Assembly (NCBI GenBank): GCA_021814005.1
Contig: JAKAJC010000012.1
Span: forward strand, 1 to 39,870
Reading direction: 5' to 3'
DNA: 39,870 nucleotides
Origin: Microcaldota archaeon
GTDB taxonomy: Archaea; Micrarchaeota; Micrarchaeia; Anstonellales; Anstonellaceae
The notes beneath the pieces are model-generated. The model was given only the letters and a program-made list of their open reading frames with translations. It searched no databases and was not told the origin of the DNA. The position numbers and the translations under genes were made by a program. This document shows, piece by piece, positions 13,118-20,644 of this stretch; position 1 is the first letter of the stretch, and each line of letters starts with the position of its first letter.

Positions 13118-15187
13118 ATGCGACCAGTCCTGACGGCAATCCTACTGCTGGTGTTCGCCCTCGCCGTGGGGGCAGAATTCAATCTTTCGGCCCATCTCTA
13201 CGACAACGAGACTGCGGAGATGGTGGTGGTGACACCGCTCTATTCCCCTCCTGACATCAACTACACCCTCTACACCATCAGCGGCATTCCCTCCATTGTT
13301 ACCGCCAACGACATTCCCCTCTCCGACTCTGTAGCCATCTCGGCGGTGCTGCGCTCCCATTACGAGCACACAATCCTGCCGTCCGCGTCTGAGCTTGCCG
13401 CCTTGCAGGACGGCCTGCGCGCCTTCAACGCCAGCCGCAACGCCAAATTCGACGCAAGCCACAAATCTTACCCGCTCGGGATGGAAGAAACCTGCCTCAC
13501 TTACACCAATCTTCATTTCGCCCCCTGCAACGACACGCCCAGCTGCACGTCGACAGCCACCCAGCTGTGCATGCGCTACGATGTCGGCACCTGCCTGCCC
13601 GAACTCATCGCGCCCTATCTGAAAGACTACAGCCTCACGCTGAACGCAATGAACACGAAACTCGGGGACGCTCTCTCCATAAGCAGCAATCTCGCCCTCG
13701 ATAACGCGGCCGACAGTTTCGCCCAGCTAAAAGTCGACATGGCCGGCATCCGCACGGCGGCGCAGGCCAACATGCAGACCAAACTGCGCGCAACGCAGGC
13801 GTCATTGTGCCCCGACTGCCTCGGCATCTGCCCGGCACCCAACCTCGACATGAGCAGCCTGAGCACAGCTTCCGAACTTGTGGACAATCTCTCCGCCCGC
13901 CTCCAGTCCGCCCCCGACGTCAATCTGGCGGGGCAGCAAATCATGCTCTCAAGCGCTGACCGCGAAGCCTACGCCCAGTCGGCCGCGATGGCCGCCGTGT
14001 GGGGCCCCAAATGGAACCAGTTCAAATCCAAATACCAGTCCCTGCGCGACGACGCAGCGGCTGTTTCATCATTCACATCCGACTCGAACTTCACGGCCGC
14101 GTTTGCCGCTTTCCAGAAATCCTGGGCCGCGATGGACGCGCACATAACCACCCGCAATTTCAATTCGGTTGATTCCGATTTCAGCCAGCTCGGCGCACTC
14201 GTGCCCTCGATTCAGGCGGCAGTCAAATCGGGCCGCAAGCCCTATGACACCGTCAAGCTTGCCCAGAATCACGCCGGCGACGCGCTCATAGCGGCCTCCT
14301 GGCGCATTCGGGCCGGCGACAACGCGGTCATCGCATCATACCAAAAGCTGGTGGCCCGCCGCCTCGCGCTTGACTCAGTCCTCACACCTCCGCTCTCGAC
14401 CGCGCAGTACACAAACCTGACCGCGGCCTACAATTCTTTGATTAACGACACCTCCAGACTCCGCTCATCGGGCGCAGGTTCGGGCGACGCGGTCTCGAGC
14501 TTCGGCCGCTCGTTCAGCCAGACCGCCGTTGACGGCGTCTTCTCGCTCTCGGCCGCGCTGGTGCCCCTGCCGTCAGCCACCCGCACGCAGGTCGCGCCCC
14601 TCATTCCCCCCACGGTGCTGCTGCTCTCCGACCTCGCGCTCGCCTCAGTGATTCTCGTGGTGTTCATCGGCCTTCTGCTTTACTTCAAGCCGCTTTTCCG
14701 CAGCCGCGCAATGCTGGGCCTGTGGACTGCAGTGCTTTTCCTGCTCCTCTTCGGCCTCGGGCTTGGCTCTGTCGGCCTCTATGTCGTCATGAGCCAGAAT
14801 TCTGAAGCATCCACTCTGGCTGATTTCACCGACCTCATCCCGGCCTCCAACATGTCCTACATCGCCATCGACCAGGCCGGCGCAACGCCTGACGCCCTCA
14901 ACTCAATGTCCTCCTGTGCGGCCAACATCAGCAGCCAGTTGAAGAGCCGCTGGAACAAGACGACATTCACCTTCTTCTTCTCGGGCCGCTCATGCACGTG
15001 GGGCTCGAACTCCAACCTCACCACGCCGGCGTGCTTCGACAAGGTGGTGGATTCGCCCGTCTTCGTGCTGCACTACAACTCCACGGCGCAAGCCCCGCAT
15101 TTCAACACTGTGTTCAAGAAGCAGGCAGACACGTGGGGCGACGCGGCCTACTACACGACCTGCGAAATCGGGGACGTGCTGAATTGA
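13118..15187 (+). CDS. Large exported membrane protein of unknown function
   Basis: 689 aa, unrecognised. A clear signal peptide (MRPVLTAILLLVFALAVGA) is followed by an extracellular part of about 480 residues. That part is rich in Ala, Ser and Thr, looks largely helical, carries many N-glycosylation sequons and has a cysteine cluster CPDCLGIC. Two membrane helices lie near residues 498-522 and 530-555, then an extracytoplasmic tail of about 135 residues with several cysteines. The next gene starts about 30 nt downstream and also encodes a membrane-anchored Cys-containing domain, so the two are probably partners. The position directly behind the S-layer gene suggests a cell-envelope role, by context only. 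Confidence 0.8.
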   Translation: MRPVLTAILLLVFALAVGAEFNLSAHLYDNETAEMVVVTPLYSPPDINYTLYTISGIPSIVTANDIPLSDSVAISAVLRSHYEHTILPSASELAALQDGLRAFNASRNAKFDASHKSYPLGMEETCLTYTNLHFAPCNDTPSCTSTATQLCMRYDVGTCLPELIAPYLKDYSLTLNAMNTKLGDALSISSNLALDNAADSFAQLKVDMAGIRTAAQANMQTKLRATQASLCPDCLGICPAPNLDMSSLSTASELVDNLSARLQSAPDVNLAGQQIMLSSADREAYAQSAAMAAVWGPKWNQFKSKYQSLRDDAAAVSSFTSDSNFTAAFAAFQKSWAAMDAHITTRNFNSVDSDFSQLGALVPSIQAAVKSGRKPYDTVKLAQNHAGDALIAASWRIRAGDNAVIASYQKLVARRLALDSVLTPPLSTAQYTNLTAAYNSLINDTSRLRSSGAGSGDAVSSFGRSFSQTAVDGVFSLSAALVPLPSATRTQVAPLIPPTVLLLSDLALASVILVVFIGLLLYFKPLFRSRAMLGLWTAVLFLLLFGLGLGSVGLYVVMSQNSEASTLADFTDLIPASNMSYIAIDQAGATPDALNSMSSCAANISSQLKSRWNKTTFTFFFSGRSCTWGSNSNLTTPACFDKVVDSPVFVLHYNSTAQAPHFNTVFKKQADTWGDAAYYTTCEIGDVLN

Positions 15188-15218
15188 GCAAAAAAGAAAA
15201 ATGACTGATGGTGCTCCC

Positions 15219-15839
15219 ATGGCCAAAGACGAGAAAAAAGCAGACAAGGCAAAAGCCGTTCCGGCCGCATCCAAACCGGCAGCCCCGGCCCATTCAAACG
15301 CCGCGCCCTCCTCAAAACCCGCAGGCCTCACTCTGCAGCAAAAGGCGGCCCTCATCGGCGGCGCAATCATCCTCGCCATCGTGCTTGGCGTCCTGCTCCT
15401 TCCAACTCCCGCCGAGAGCGCGAACGAGGGGGCGTTCTCAAATTACCTCTACAACAATTCCAAAAACGGCATCCTGGTGGACGCACGCGGCGCATCCAGC
15501 GCGGACGTGCGCCAGCAAATCATGCAGTGCGGCGTGAATTACATCAGCTCGCCGTTCTACACCAACGGAAGCTCCAAGGAGCTTCTGGCCTACTTCTGCG
15601 ACGATTCAGGCTGCCTGTCGAGCGATTACCGCTTCGGGGTGTCAAACTCCACGCCGGTAATTTCAAACACGTCCGTGCCGTTCTCCCAAGCCCTCTATGC
15701 CATGAAAGACAGGGCCTACATCCACGTGCATGCCGGCCCGGAGGGCAAGGACTTCATCTATCACCCGACCTATATGGAAGTCATCATCGGGCCCAAGTCG
15801 AATTCTGATTACTGCAGGCTCCGCGCCGTATCCGGCTAA
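15219..15839 (+). CDS. Membrane-anchored surface protein of unknown function
   Basis: 206 aa, unrecognised. The first 42 residues are a Lys/Ala/Pro-rich cytoplasmic tail, residues 44-62 form a single membrane helix, and about 140 residues lie outside with sequons and five cysteines (including FCDDSGC). The outer domain shows faint similarity in layout to the C-terminal domain of the preceding gene product: (V/I)D-x2-GA(S/T), then Cys, then an aromatic-Cys segment, and a Tyr/Cys pair near the end. The ATG at 15219 has GGTG 5 nt upstream; an ATG at 15201 is in frame but lacks a ribosome-binding site. The two genes probably form an operon. Confidence 0.75.
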   Translation: MAKDEKKADKAKAVPAASKPAAPAHSNAAPSSKPAGLTLQQKAALIGGAIILAIVLGVLLLPTPAESANEGAFSNYLYNNSKNGILVDARGASSADVRQQIMQCGVNYISSPFYTNGSSKELLAYFCDDSGCLSSDYRFGVSNSTPVISNTSVPFSQALYAMKDRAYIHVHAGPEGKDFIYHPTYMEVIIGPKSNSDYCRLRAVSG

Positions 15840-15874
15840 AAAAAAGAATATTTTTTCGTTTTTGTCTTTCGTTT
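15840..15874. terminator. Convergent T-rich terminator
   Basis: A/T-rich spacer with TTTTTT and TTTTTG/TTTTTA runs between the surface-protein gene and the converging aRF1 gene. It could end transcripts arriving on the plus strand. Confidence 0.4.
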
Positions 15875-17101
15875 TTAGCGGTAGCGAAGGAATGCTCCGA
15901 GGCCGTAGAACGACTGCAAAAATTGTGCGCCCTCGCTTGTGTCTGTTGAAATGATTTCGGTTTTTGCGCCCACAGAATCTGCCAGCTCAATCAGATTGTC
16001 TGCCAAATCCACTGTCGAGAGCACGCTGCAGCTCTGGCCGTCGGGCGTGGCTTTCGGCGGGTCTTCTTCAGCCCTCTTGTTGATGAAGCGCTCCTCGCCG
16101 TTCTGCAATTTGACATGATAGCGCTTCCACTTGAGGCCTTCCGAAATCAACAGCGTGCCGCCCTGTTTGCTCTCAAGGGCCGCGCGCACCACTGCCTCGC
16201 CATAAACAGCCAGCCCGCCGGAAACAACCTCTTTTATGAAGCGGTCAATGAGCTGCTTTTCGCGGAACGCCTCCTGCGCATGCACGATGTCGCCGCACTT
16301 GGCCATAACCTCGCGCAAACCCTGCTCGTCGGTGTAGCCGGTGTCGATAACGCCGAGCACGTGAATCTGGTAGTTGAAGGGCGACATCTTGACAAAATCC
16401 TCTTTGGCCGGGCCAGGCCCGCCGACAATCACTCCCTTGATGCCGGTGACAAAATACTGGTCCATCGCCTCTCCTATTCGTTTGTAGTAGTATTCAATCG
16501 ACTCCTCAATCAATCGCTCGAAACGCCGCGCAGACTGGCCTCCTTTGCGGATTTTGCTGTGCGCCGTCGAGTTGAGCCGCCTCAGCACGGTAATAACCGT
16601 GCCGCGCAAAGTGGCAAGCGTGCATTCGCGCCCGTCCAGCACGACAAGCCCGTATGTGTCCTTGACATCAACCGTGCGCGAGAGCGGCTCGAGGAAAAAG
16701 CGCGAGTCGCAGCGGTAAAGCGAAATAGTGAGCGCCTGCGGCGGGAAAATCGTGAACAGCTCGATGTCGGTGCGGGCCGGATTGTCCGACACGTTGCCGC
16801 AGAAGATGGCCACTCCCGATTCTGGCGCGGAATTTCCATAGACTTTGAGGTGGTGTATGATGCGCTCGAGCGCATCCATGACATTTTTGCGCGTGCTCTT
16901 GCTCTTGATGTTGGAGGCCGCGCCAGCCTCCTCTTTGAGCTTGTTGCTCATCTCGTGAATGGCCTGTCCCGCCGAGAGATAAACCGAAATCAATTCTGTG
17001 CCCGAGCCGCGCATGTTCTTTAGGTGGTCGAGCTGGCGCTTGAGCTGGTAGAGGGCTTTTCCTCTGGCCGCCTTCTCGGTTTCAGTTTCCATTTTTCCCA
17101 T
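15875..17101 (-). CDS. prf1: Archaeal/eukaryotic-type peptide chain release factor aRF1
   Basis: 408-aa translation termination factor that reads all three stop codons and triggers peptidyl-tRNA hydrolysis. All three hallmark motifs are present: NIKS at 64-67 and YxCxxxF (YRCDSRF) at 129-135 for stop-codon recognition, and GGQ at 187-189 (KGGQSARRFERL) for hydrolysis. The C-terminal domain that contacts ABCE1/aEF1A follows. The length is normal for the family. A TATA-like TTTTATTTTA near 17138-17148 would give a leader of about 15 nt. An in-frame ATG three codons later is an alternative start. It is upstream of nothing else on this strand and converges with the surface-protein operon. Confidence 0.97.
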   Translation of the reverse strand: MGKMETETEKAARGKALYQLKRQLDHLKNMRGSGTELISVYLSAGQAIHEMSNKLKEEAGAASNIKSKSTRKNVMDALERIIHHLKVYGNSAPESGVAIFCGNVSDNPARTDIELFTIFPPQALTISLYRCDSRFFLEPLSRTVDVKDTYGLVVLDGRECTLATLRGTVITVLRRLNSTAHSKIRKGGQSARRFERLIEESIEYYYKRIGEAMDQYFVTGIKGVIVGGPGPAKEDFVKMSPFNYQIHVLGVIDTGYTDEQGLREVMAKCGDIVHAQEAFREKQLIDRFIKEVVSGGLAVYGEAVVRAALESKQGGTLLISEGLKWKRYHVKLQNGEERFINKRAEEDPPKATPDGQSCSVLSTVDLADNLIELADSVGAKTEIISTDTSEGAQFLQSFYGLGAFLRYR

Positions 17102-17202
17102 AGTTTATCGTCTCGTTTCTGCTTATGGCTGATTTAGATAAAATAAAAAGGGGACGGGCGGGCAAAAGCCCGGCGCAGCCTGTCCCTTCAGCTGTTTATT
17201 TT

Positions 17203-17222
17203 CGGGGGTAATTTTGCCCCCG
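17203..17222 (-). terminator. Hairpin 3' of the CxDxR protein gene
   Basis: CGGGGG and CCCCCG pair across an 8-nt loop, directly after the stop codon of the minus-strand gene ending at 17227. A second hairpin CGGGC-AAAA-GCCCG follows at 17159-17172 before the aRF1 promoter. Confidence 0.5.
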
Positions 17223-17226
17223 ATGC

Positions 17227-18390
17227 TTAGGCCTGTGCTTTCTGCCCTTCAGCATCCATCGGAATAAGTTTTACAGAAAACTCGTTGGCAATGTAGCCCA
17301 TGAGCGGGTCGTTGAGGATGCGTTCGGACATTTCCTCGGTCTCCTTGTCATTGCGGCCCATCACGCCCCATTCCATAAGGCCCAGATATTTCACGCCGAA
17401 GAAGAATCCGGCGACCTTGTAGGGGCCGAACGTGCGGAAATAGTCGGGCAGGTTCTGGCTGCCGATGGCAAACACCTGTCCGGCCGAATAAGTGTCTGTG
17501 CCGAAAAAGTTTTTCACAGCAGTTGCGCGCGCCTGCTGAATCGCGGAGTGGTGGAAAAGTCCCAGCACCGGATTCTGCTTGCCCGTGTGCGCGGCCTTGT
17601 CCTGCCTCTGGCCGTTTTTGCGCACCTGCTCATAAACGGTGTCAAGGAAGGTGTTGAGGTGCGTGATGCCGTCAACACGGAAATACTCGTTGGAGAGATA
17701 GTTTTTCACGCCGGCCGTAATCATGATGCCCAAATTGGCAAACGTCGGGTCGGTGTCGAACGCGCGGCGCAAAACTTTTTTCTGCTCGTAGGCGTGGGTG
17801 CGGATGTTGACAATGCTTTTCACCCAGTTGCCGGCAATGGTGCCGTCATGGCCGTAAGCGTGCTTCATCAGCTTCTCTATGTCCTCTTCTGTTTCGATGC
17901 GGATTTGCTTGCGCTTGCCCCTCAGGCCGTATTCCAAAACAGCCTTTTTGCCCAGAAGCATTTCCTCCAATTCTATGGCGATGTCCTGCGCGTGGCTCAT
18001 TCCGCAGTTGAACTGTGATTCGAGAACCTCGATGTCATGGTAGGAGCGAGTCGAGCGCGAGCGCCCGCCCTTGAGAACTGCGTTGCCGTGCGTTGTGACG
18101 TGCACGAATATGTCGAGCGGCAGGCCTGCCCTGTAGTATAAGTAGTATTCCCTCATCTTGTCCTGAATCTGCGCCTTTATTTCGGCAACGATTTCAGGCG
18201 TCATGAATGTGCCGGCGACAGACATGCGCTGGAAATCAATCAGCGTGCCGTTTTTGAGCTCCTGCTCCTGCCTCTCCGCCAGCGCCATGTTGAAAGCTGC
18301 GGAAATATCGCGGGCGTCGGCGCATCCGACAACGATGTGGAGCTCGACCTTCTTGACGCTATCATCAATTTTAGAGGCAACATTTTCCAT
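17227..18390 (-). CDS. Conserved-looking protein with CxDxR motif, possibly carbonic-anhydrase-like
   Basis: 387-aa soluble protein. The N-terminal region VELHIVVGCADARDIS carries C23-x-D25-x-R27, the zinc-ligand and Asp-Arg dyad pattern of beta-carbonic anhydrases. A strand-like IFVHVTTHGNAVL follows about 70 residues later, with H101 where these enzymes have HxxC, but the position of the second Cys is Ala (A104). A CG pair occurs at C129. The remaining 250 residues are unlike carbonic anhydrase. It may therefore be a divergent family sharing the fold rather than an active anhydrase. The ATG at 18390 is preferred because GGGAGGGAG lies just upstream; an ATG five codons earlier overlaps that site. 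It has its own promoter. Confidence 0.7.
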   Translation of the reverse strand: MENVASKIDDSVKKVELHIVVGCADARDISAAFNMALAERQEQELKNGTLIDFQRMSVAGTFMTPEIVAEIKAQIQDKMREYYLYYRAGLPLDIFVHVTTHGNAVLKGGRSRSTRSYHDIEVLESQFNCGMSHAQDIAIELEEMLLGKKAVLEYGLRGKRKQIRIETEEDIEKLMKHAYGHDGTIAGNWVKSIVNIRTHAYEQKKVLRRAFDTDPTFANLGIMITAGVKNYLSNEYFRVDGITHLNTFLDTVYEQVRKNGQRQDKAAHTGKQNPVLGLFHHSAIQQARATAVKNFFGTDTYSAGQVFAIGSQNLPDYFRTFGPYKVAGFFFGVKYLGLMEWGVMGRNDKETEEMSERILNDPLMGYIANEFSVKLIPMDAEGQKAQA

Positions 18391-18443
18391 TTGTCTCCCT
18401 CCCACTTTTCTGTCGTTGTAACGTCACTATATGGGGAGAAAAG

Positions 18444-18452
18444 GCTTAAAAA
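18444..18452 (-). promoter_or_regulatory. TATA box of the CxDxR protein gene (may also serve the small RNA on plus)
   Basis: Minus strand GATTTTTAAGCC, with transcription near 18420 and a leader of about 30 nt. The same A/T block reads GCTTAAAAATC on the plus strand, about 20-25 nt before the candidate RNA, so it could work in both directions. Confidence 0.5.
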
Positions 18453-18467
18453 TCACCCGTCCGGTCC

Positions 18468-18580
18468 ATCTCGTAGAATTGCCTGCGTGTCGGGGGAGCA
18501 GAAGACCGGACCAGCCGCACGGGGGTTGGACCGGCAGGCACGGGAGAACGAGTCAGAAGCATCATTTTGCATTTTTTTCG
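18468..18580 (+). ncRNA. Candidate structured small RNA
   Basis: A noncoding block with nested complementarity. CTCGT (18470-18474) pairs with ACGAG (18548-18552). TGCCTGC (18480-18486) pairs with GCAGGCA (18534-18540). GTG(T)CGG (18487-18493) pairs with CCGCAC (18515-18520). GGT-TGG-ACC lies at 18524-18532. The result is a branched fold. A TATA-like element lies upstream and TTTTTTT (18572-18578) downstream. An 8-bp alternative pairing, GTCCGGTC (18459-18466) with GACCGGAC (18504-18511), would compete with the main fold. I do not recognise the family; the strand is uncertain. Confidence 0.4.
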
Positions 18581-18597
18581 GCGTTCGACGTAACCTA

Positions 18598-18604
18598 TTT
18601 ATAT
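18598..18604 (+). promoter_or_regulatory. TATA box of the Hyf/Ehr-like operon
   Basis: CTATTTATATG predicts transcription near 18625-18630. An in-frame ATG at 18603 lies inside this box, so the real start must be the ATG at 18651, which has AGGT 7 nt upstream. Confidence 0.6.
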
Positions 18605-18650
18605 GTTTGTTTTTATCATTAATTCAGTAGGCATTTCACCAGGTCTTAGA

Positions 18651-20639
18651 ATGGTTGCTACTACGCTGGAAATTTTTGGCCAGCCTATGCTGTCCATATC
18701 AGTCGTGCTCTTCGTCCTAGGCGCCCTGCTCTCTCTCGTATTTTCACGCCGTGACAAGCTCTGCACACTCTTGGGCTTCGGCCTTGCGCTGGCGGGCAGT
18801 CTTGCGGCGCTGGCGGCCGGCGTAAGCGTAATGCTCGGCGGCGCGTCGGCAAATCTTGTGCTCGCCTCGCTTGGCACCATCGGCACCCTCTCTTTCGGCA
18901 TCGACCCCCTCTCGGCGTTCTTCATCTCAATCATCGCGTTTGTCGGCGCAGCCGTCTCAATCTATTCATTCAGCTACACGTCTGAATACAAGGAAAAGGG
19001 ATACTCGCTGGGCCGCTTCGGATTTCTGTTCAACGTTTTTGTTCTTTCAATGATTCTTGTGGTCTGCGCGCAGAACGCGCTGCTCTTTCTTGTCATCTGG
19101 GAAATCATGGCCATCAGCTCGTTCTTCCTCGTGACATATGAGCACAAGGAGGAGGCCGCCCCGTCGTCTGGTTTCATTTACCTGCTCATCGCGCACGTCG
19201 GCGCAGCCGCGCTTGCGCTCATGTTTCTCGCCCTTGCCTCCACTTCGGGCTCGCTTGACTTCTCCTCATTCCACGCCGCAGCCTACACTCCAATCGTCGC
19301 CAGCGCCATCGTGGTGCTTGCCCTGTTCGGCTTCGGCTCGAAATGCGGCATTATTCCTCTTCACGTCTGGCTTCCCCTCGCCCACCCTCAGGCGCCCTCC
19401 AGCATTTCGGCCCTGATGTCGGGCGTCATGCTCAAGACCGCCATTTACGGACTTGTGCGGGTGCTGTTCGGATTTTTGGGAGTCGGCTCGGGGGGCGCAG
19501 AACTGTGGTGGGGGCTTGCAATTCTCGCGCTCGGCATGGTGTCCTCTGTCTTCGGCGTGCTTTACTCGCTTCTTGAGCACGACATCAAGCGTTTGCTTGC
19601 GTACCACAGCATCGAGAACATCGGCATCATCTTCATAGGAATCGGCGCGGCCGTGCTCTTCTCGTCGGTGCACCTGCCCGCAATGGCGGCGCTCGCCCTT
19701 TTCGCGGCCCTTTATCACACGCTCAACCACGCCCTTTTCAAGAGCCTGCTCTTCTTGGGCGCGGGCAGCATAATGCACGCAACCCATGAGCGCGACATTG
19801 ACGAGCTCGGCGGTCTGGCAAAGCTCATGCCATTCACCGCAATTCTTTTCCTCATCGGCGCGGCATCGATTGCCGCCATTCCCCCGCTCAACGGATTTGT
19901 GAGCGAGTGGCTGACATTCACCGCTCTCTTGGGTGGCGTTGACTCGTCACCCATCACATCTGTCGCGGTCGCTCTCGCAGTTCTCGCCCTCGCGCTCACA
20001 AGCGCGCTGGCGGTCGGGGCATTTGTGAAAGCGTTCGGCATTCCCTTCCTCGGCTCGCCCCGCACCAAGCACGCGGTTCATGCAAAAGAGGCGCCAACCA
20101 CAATGCTTGTAGGAATGGCGCTTCTTGCCATCGGCTGCATAGCAGCCGGCGTTTTCCCATCAGTTCTCGCGCGCTCCTCAATCGGCATTCTCACCTCGCT
20201 GAATTTCAGCACAAGCGCCGGAACCTCAATTGTCGGTGTGTCGGACGGCCTGCCGAGCGGGCTTATCATGCTCCTGCTCATTGTCGGCTCAGCCCTTGTC
20301 GCGGCAATCACATGGCTCTTCTCATCCCGCCGCAACAACCGCGTCGGCGAAACATGGGGCTGCGGATTCCCCCAAACCACGCCGCGCATGCAGTATTCGG
20401 CGGCAGGATTTGCAATGCCGATTACCCGCGCACTCAACGCATGGCTTGACCCGCTCGACAAAAAGAAGGCGTCATCTTACGGCCCTGCCATATTCGACGA
20501 CTTCATCTACGGCCCCATCTCGCGCCTCTTCCACTTCATTGCCTCGCACTCGGCGATATTCAACACCGGCAAGCTTGGCGATTATCTTATGTACCTCATC
20601 ATCACGCTCGCGCTCGTGCTGACCTACGCGGTCCTGTGA
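18651..20639 (+). CDS. HyfB/NuoL-like antiporter-type membrane subunit
   Basis: 662-aa polytopic protein (about 14-16 membrane segments) related to NuoL, MrpA/D and HyfB. It would move H+ or Na+ in an energy-converting complex. Residues central to ion transfer are kept: E151 in VIWEIMAISS, K231 in GSKCGIIPLHVWLP, K262 in GVMLKTAIYG and K364 in FKSLLFLGAGS. The C-terminal part GETWGCGFPQTTPRMQYSA is diagnostic of the HyfB/HycC type rather than of complex I. It is the first gene of a tight five-gene operon (spacing from 1 to 9 nt). The start at 18651 follows from the promoter position. Confidence 0.93.
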   Translation: MVATTLEIFGQPMLSISVVLFVLGALLSLVFSRRDKLCTLLGFGLALAGSLAALAAGVSVMLGGASANLVLASLGTIGTLSFGIDPLSAFFISIIAFVGAAVSIYSFSYTSEYKEKGYSLGRFGFLFNVFVLSMILVVCAQNALLFLVIWEIMAISSFFLVTYEHKEEAAPSSGFIYLLIAHVGAAALALMFLALASTSGSLDFSSFHAAAYTPIVASAIVVLALFGFGSKCGIIPLHVWLPLAHPQAPSSISALMSGVMLKTAIYGLVRVLFGFLGVGSGGAELWWGLAILALGMVSSVFGVLYSLLEHDIKRLLAYHSIENIGIIFIGIGAAVLFSSVHLPAMAALALFAALYHTLNHALFKSLLFLGAGSIMHATHERDIDELGGLAKLMPFTAILFLIGAASIAAIPPLNGFVSEWLTFTALLGGVDSSPITSVAVALAVLALALTSALAVGAFVKAFGIPFLGSPRTKHAVHAKEAPTTMLVGMALLAIGCIAAGVFPSVLARSSIGILTSLNFSTSAGTSIVGVSDGLPSGLIMLLLIVGSALVAAITWLFSSRRNNRVGETWGCGFPQTTPRMQYSAAGFAMPITRALNAWLDPLDKKKASSYGPAIFDDFIYGPISRLFHFIASHSAIFNTGKLGDYLMYLIITLALVLTYAVL

Positions 20640-20644
20640 TTGTT

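Noticed and set aside
16115-17023. 302-codon open frame on the plus strand
   Set aside because: Antisense to aRF1, whose motifs are all intact; a by-product of G+C-rich codons.
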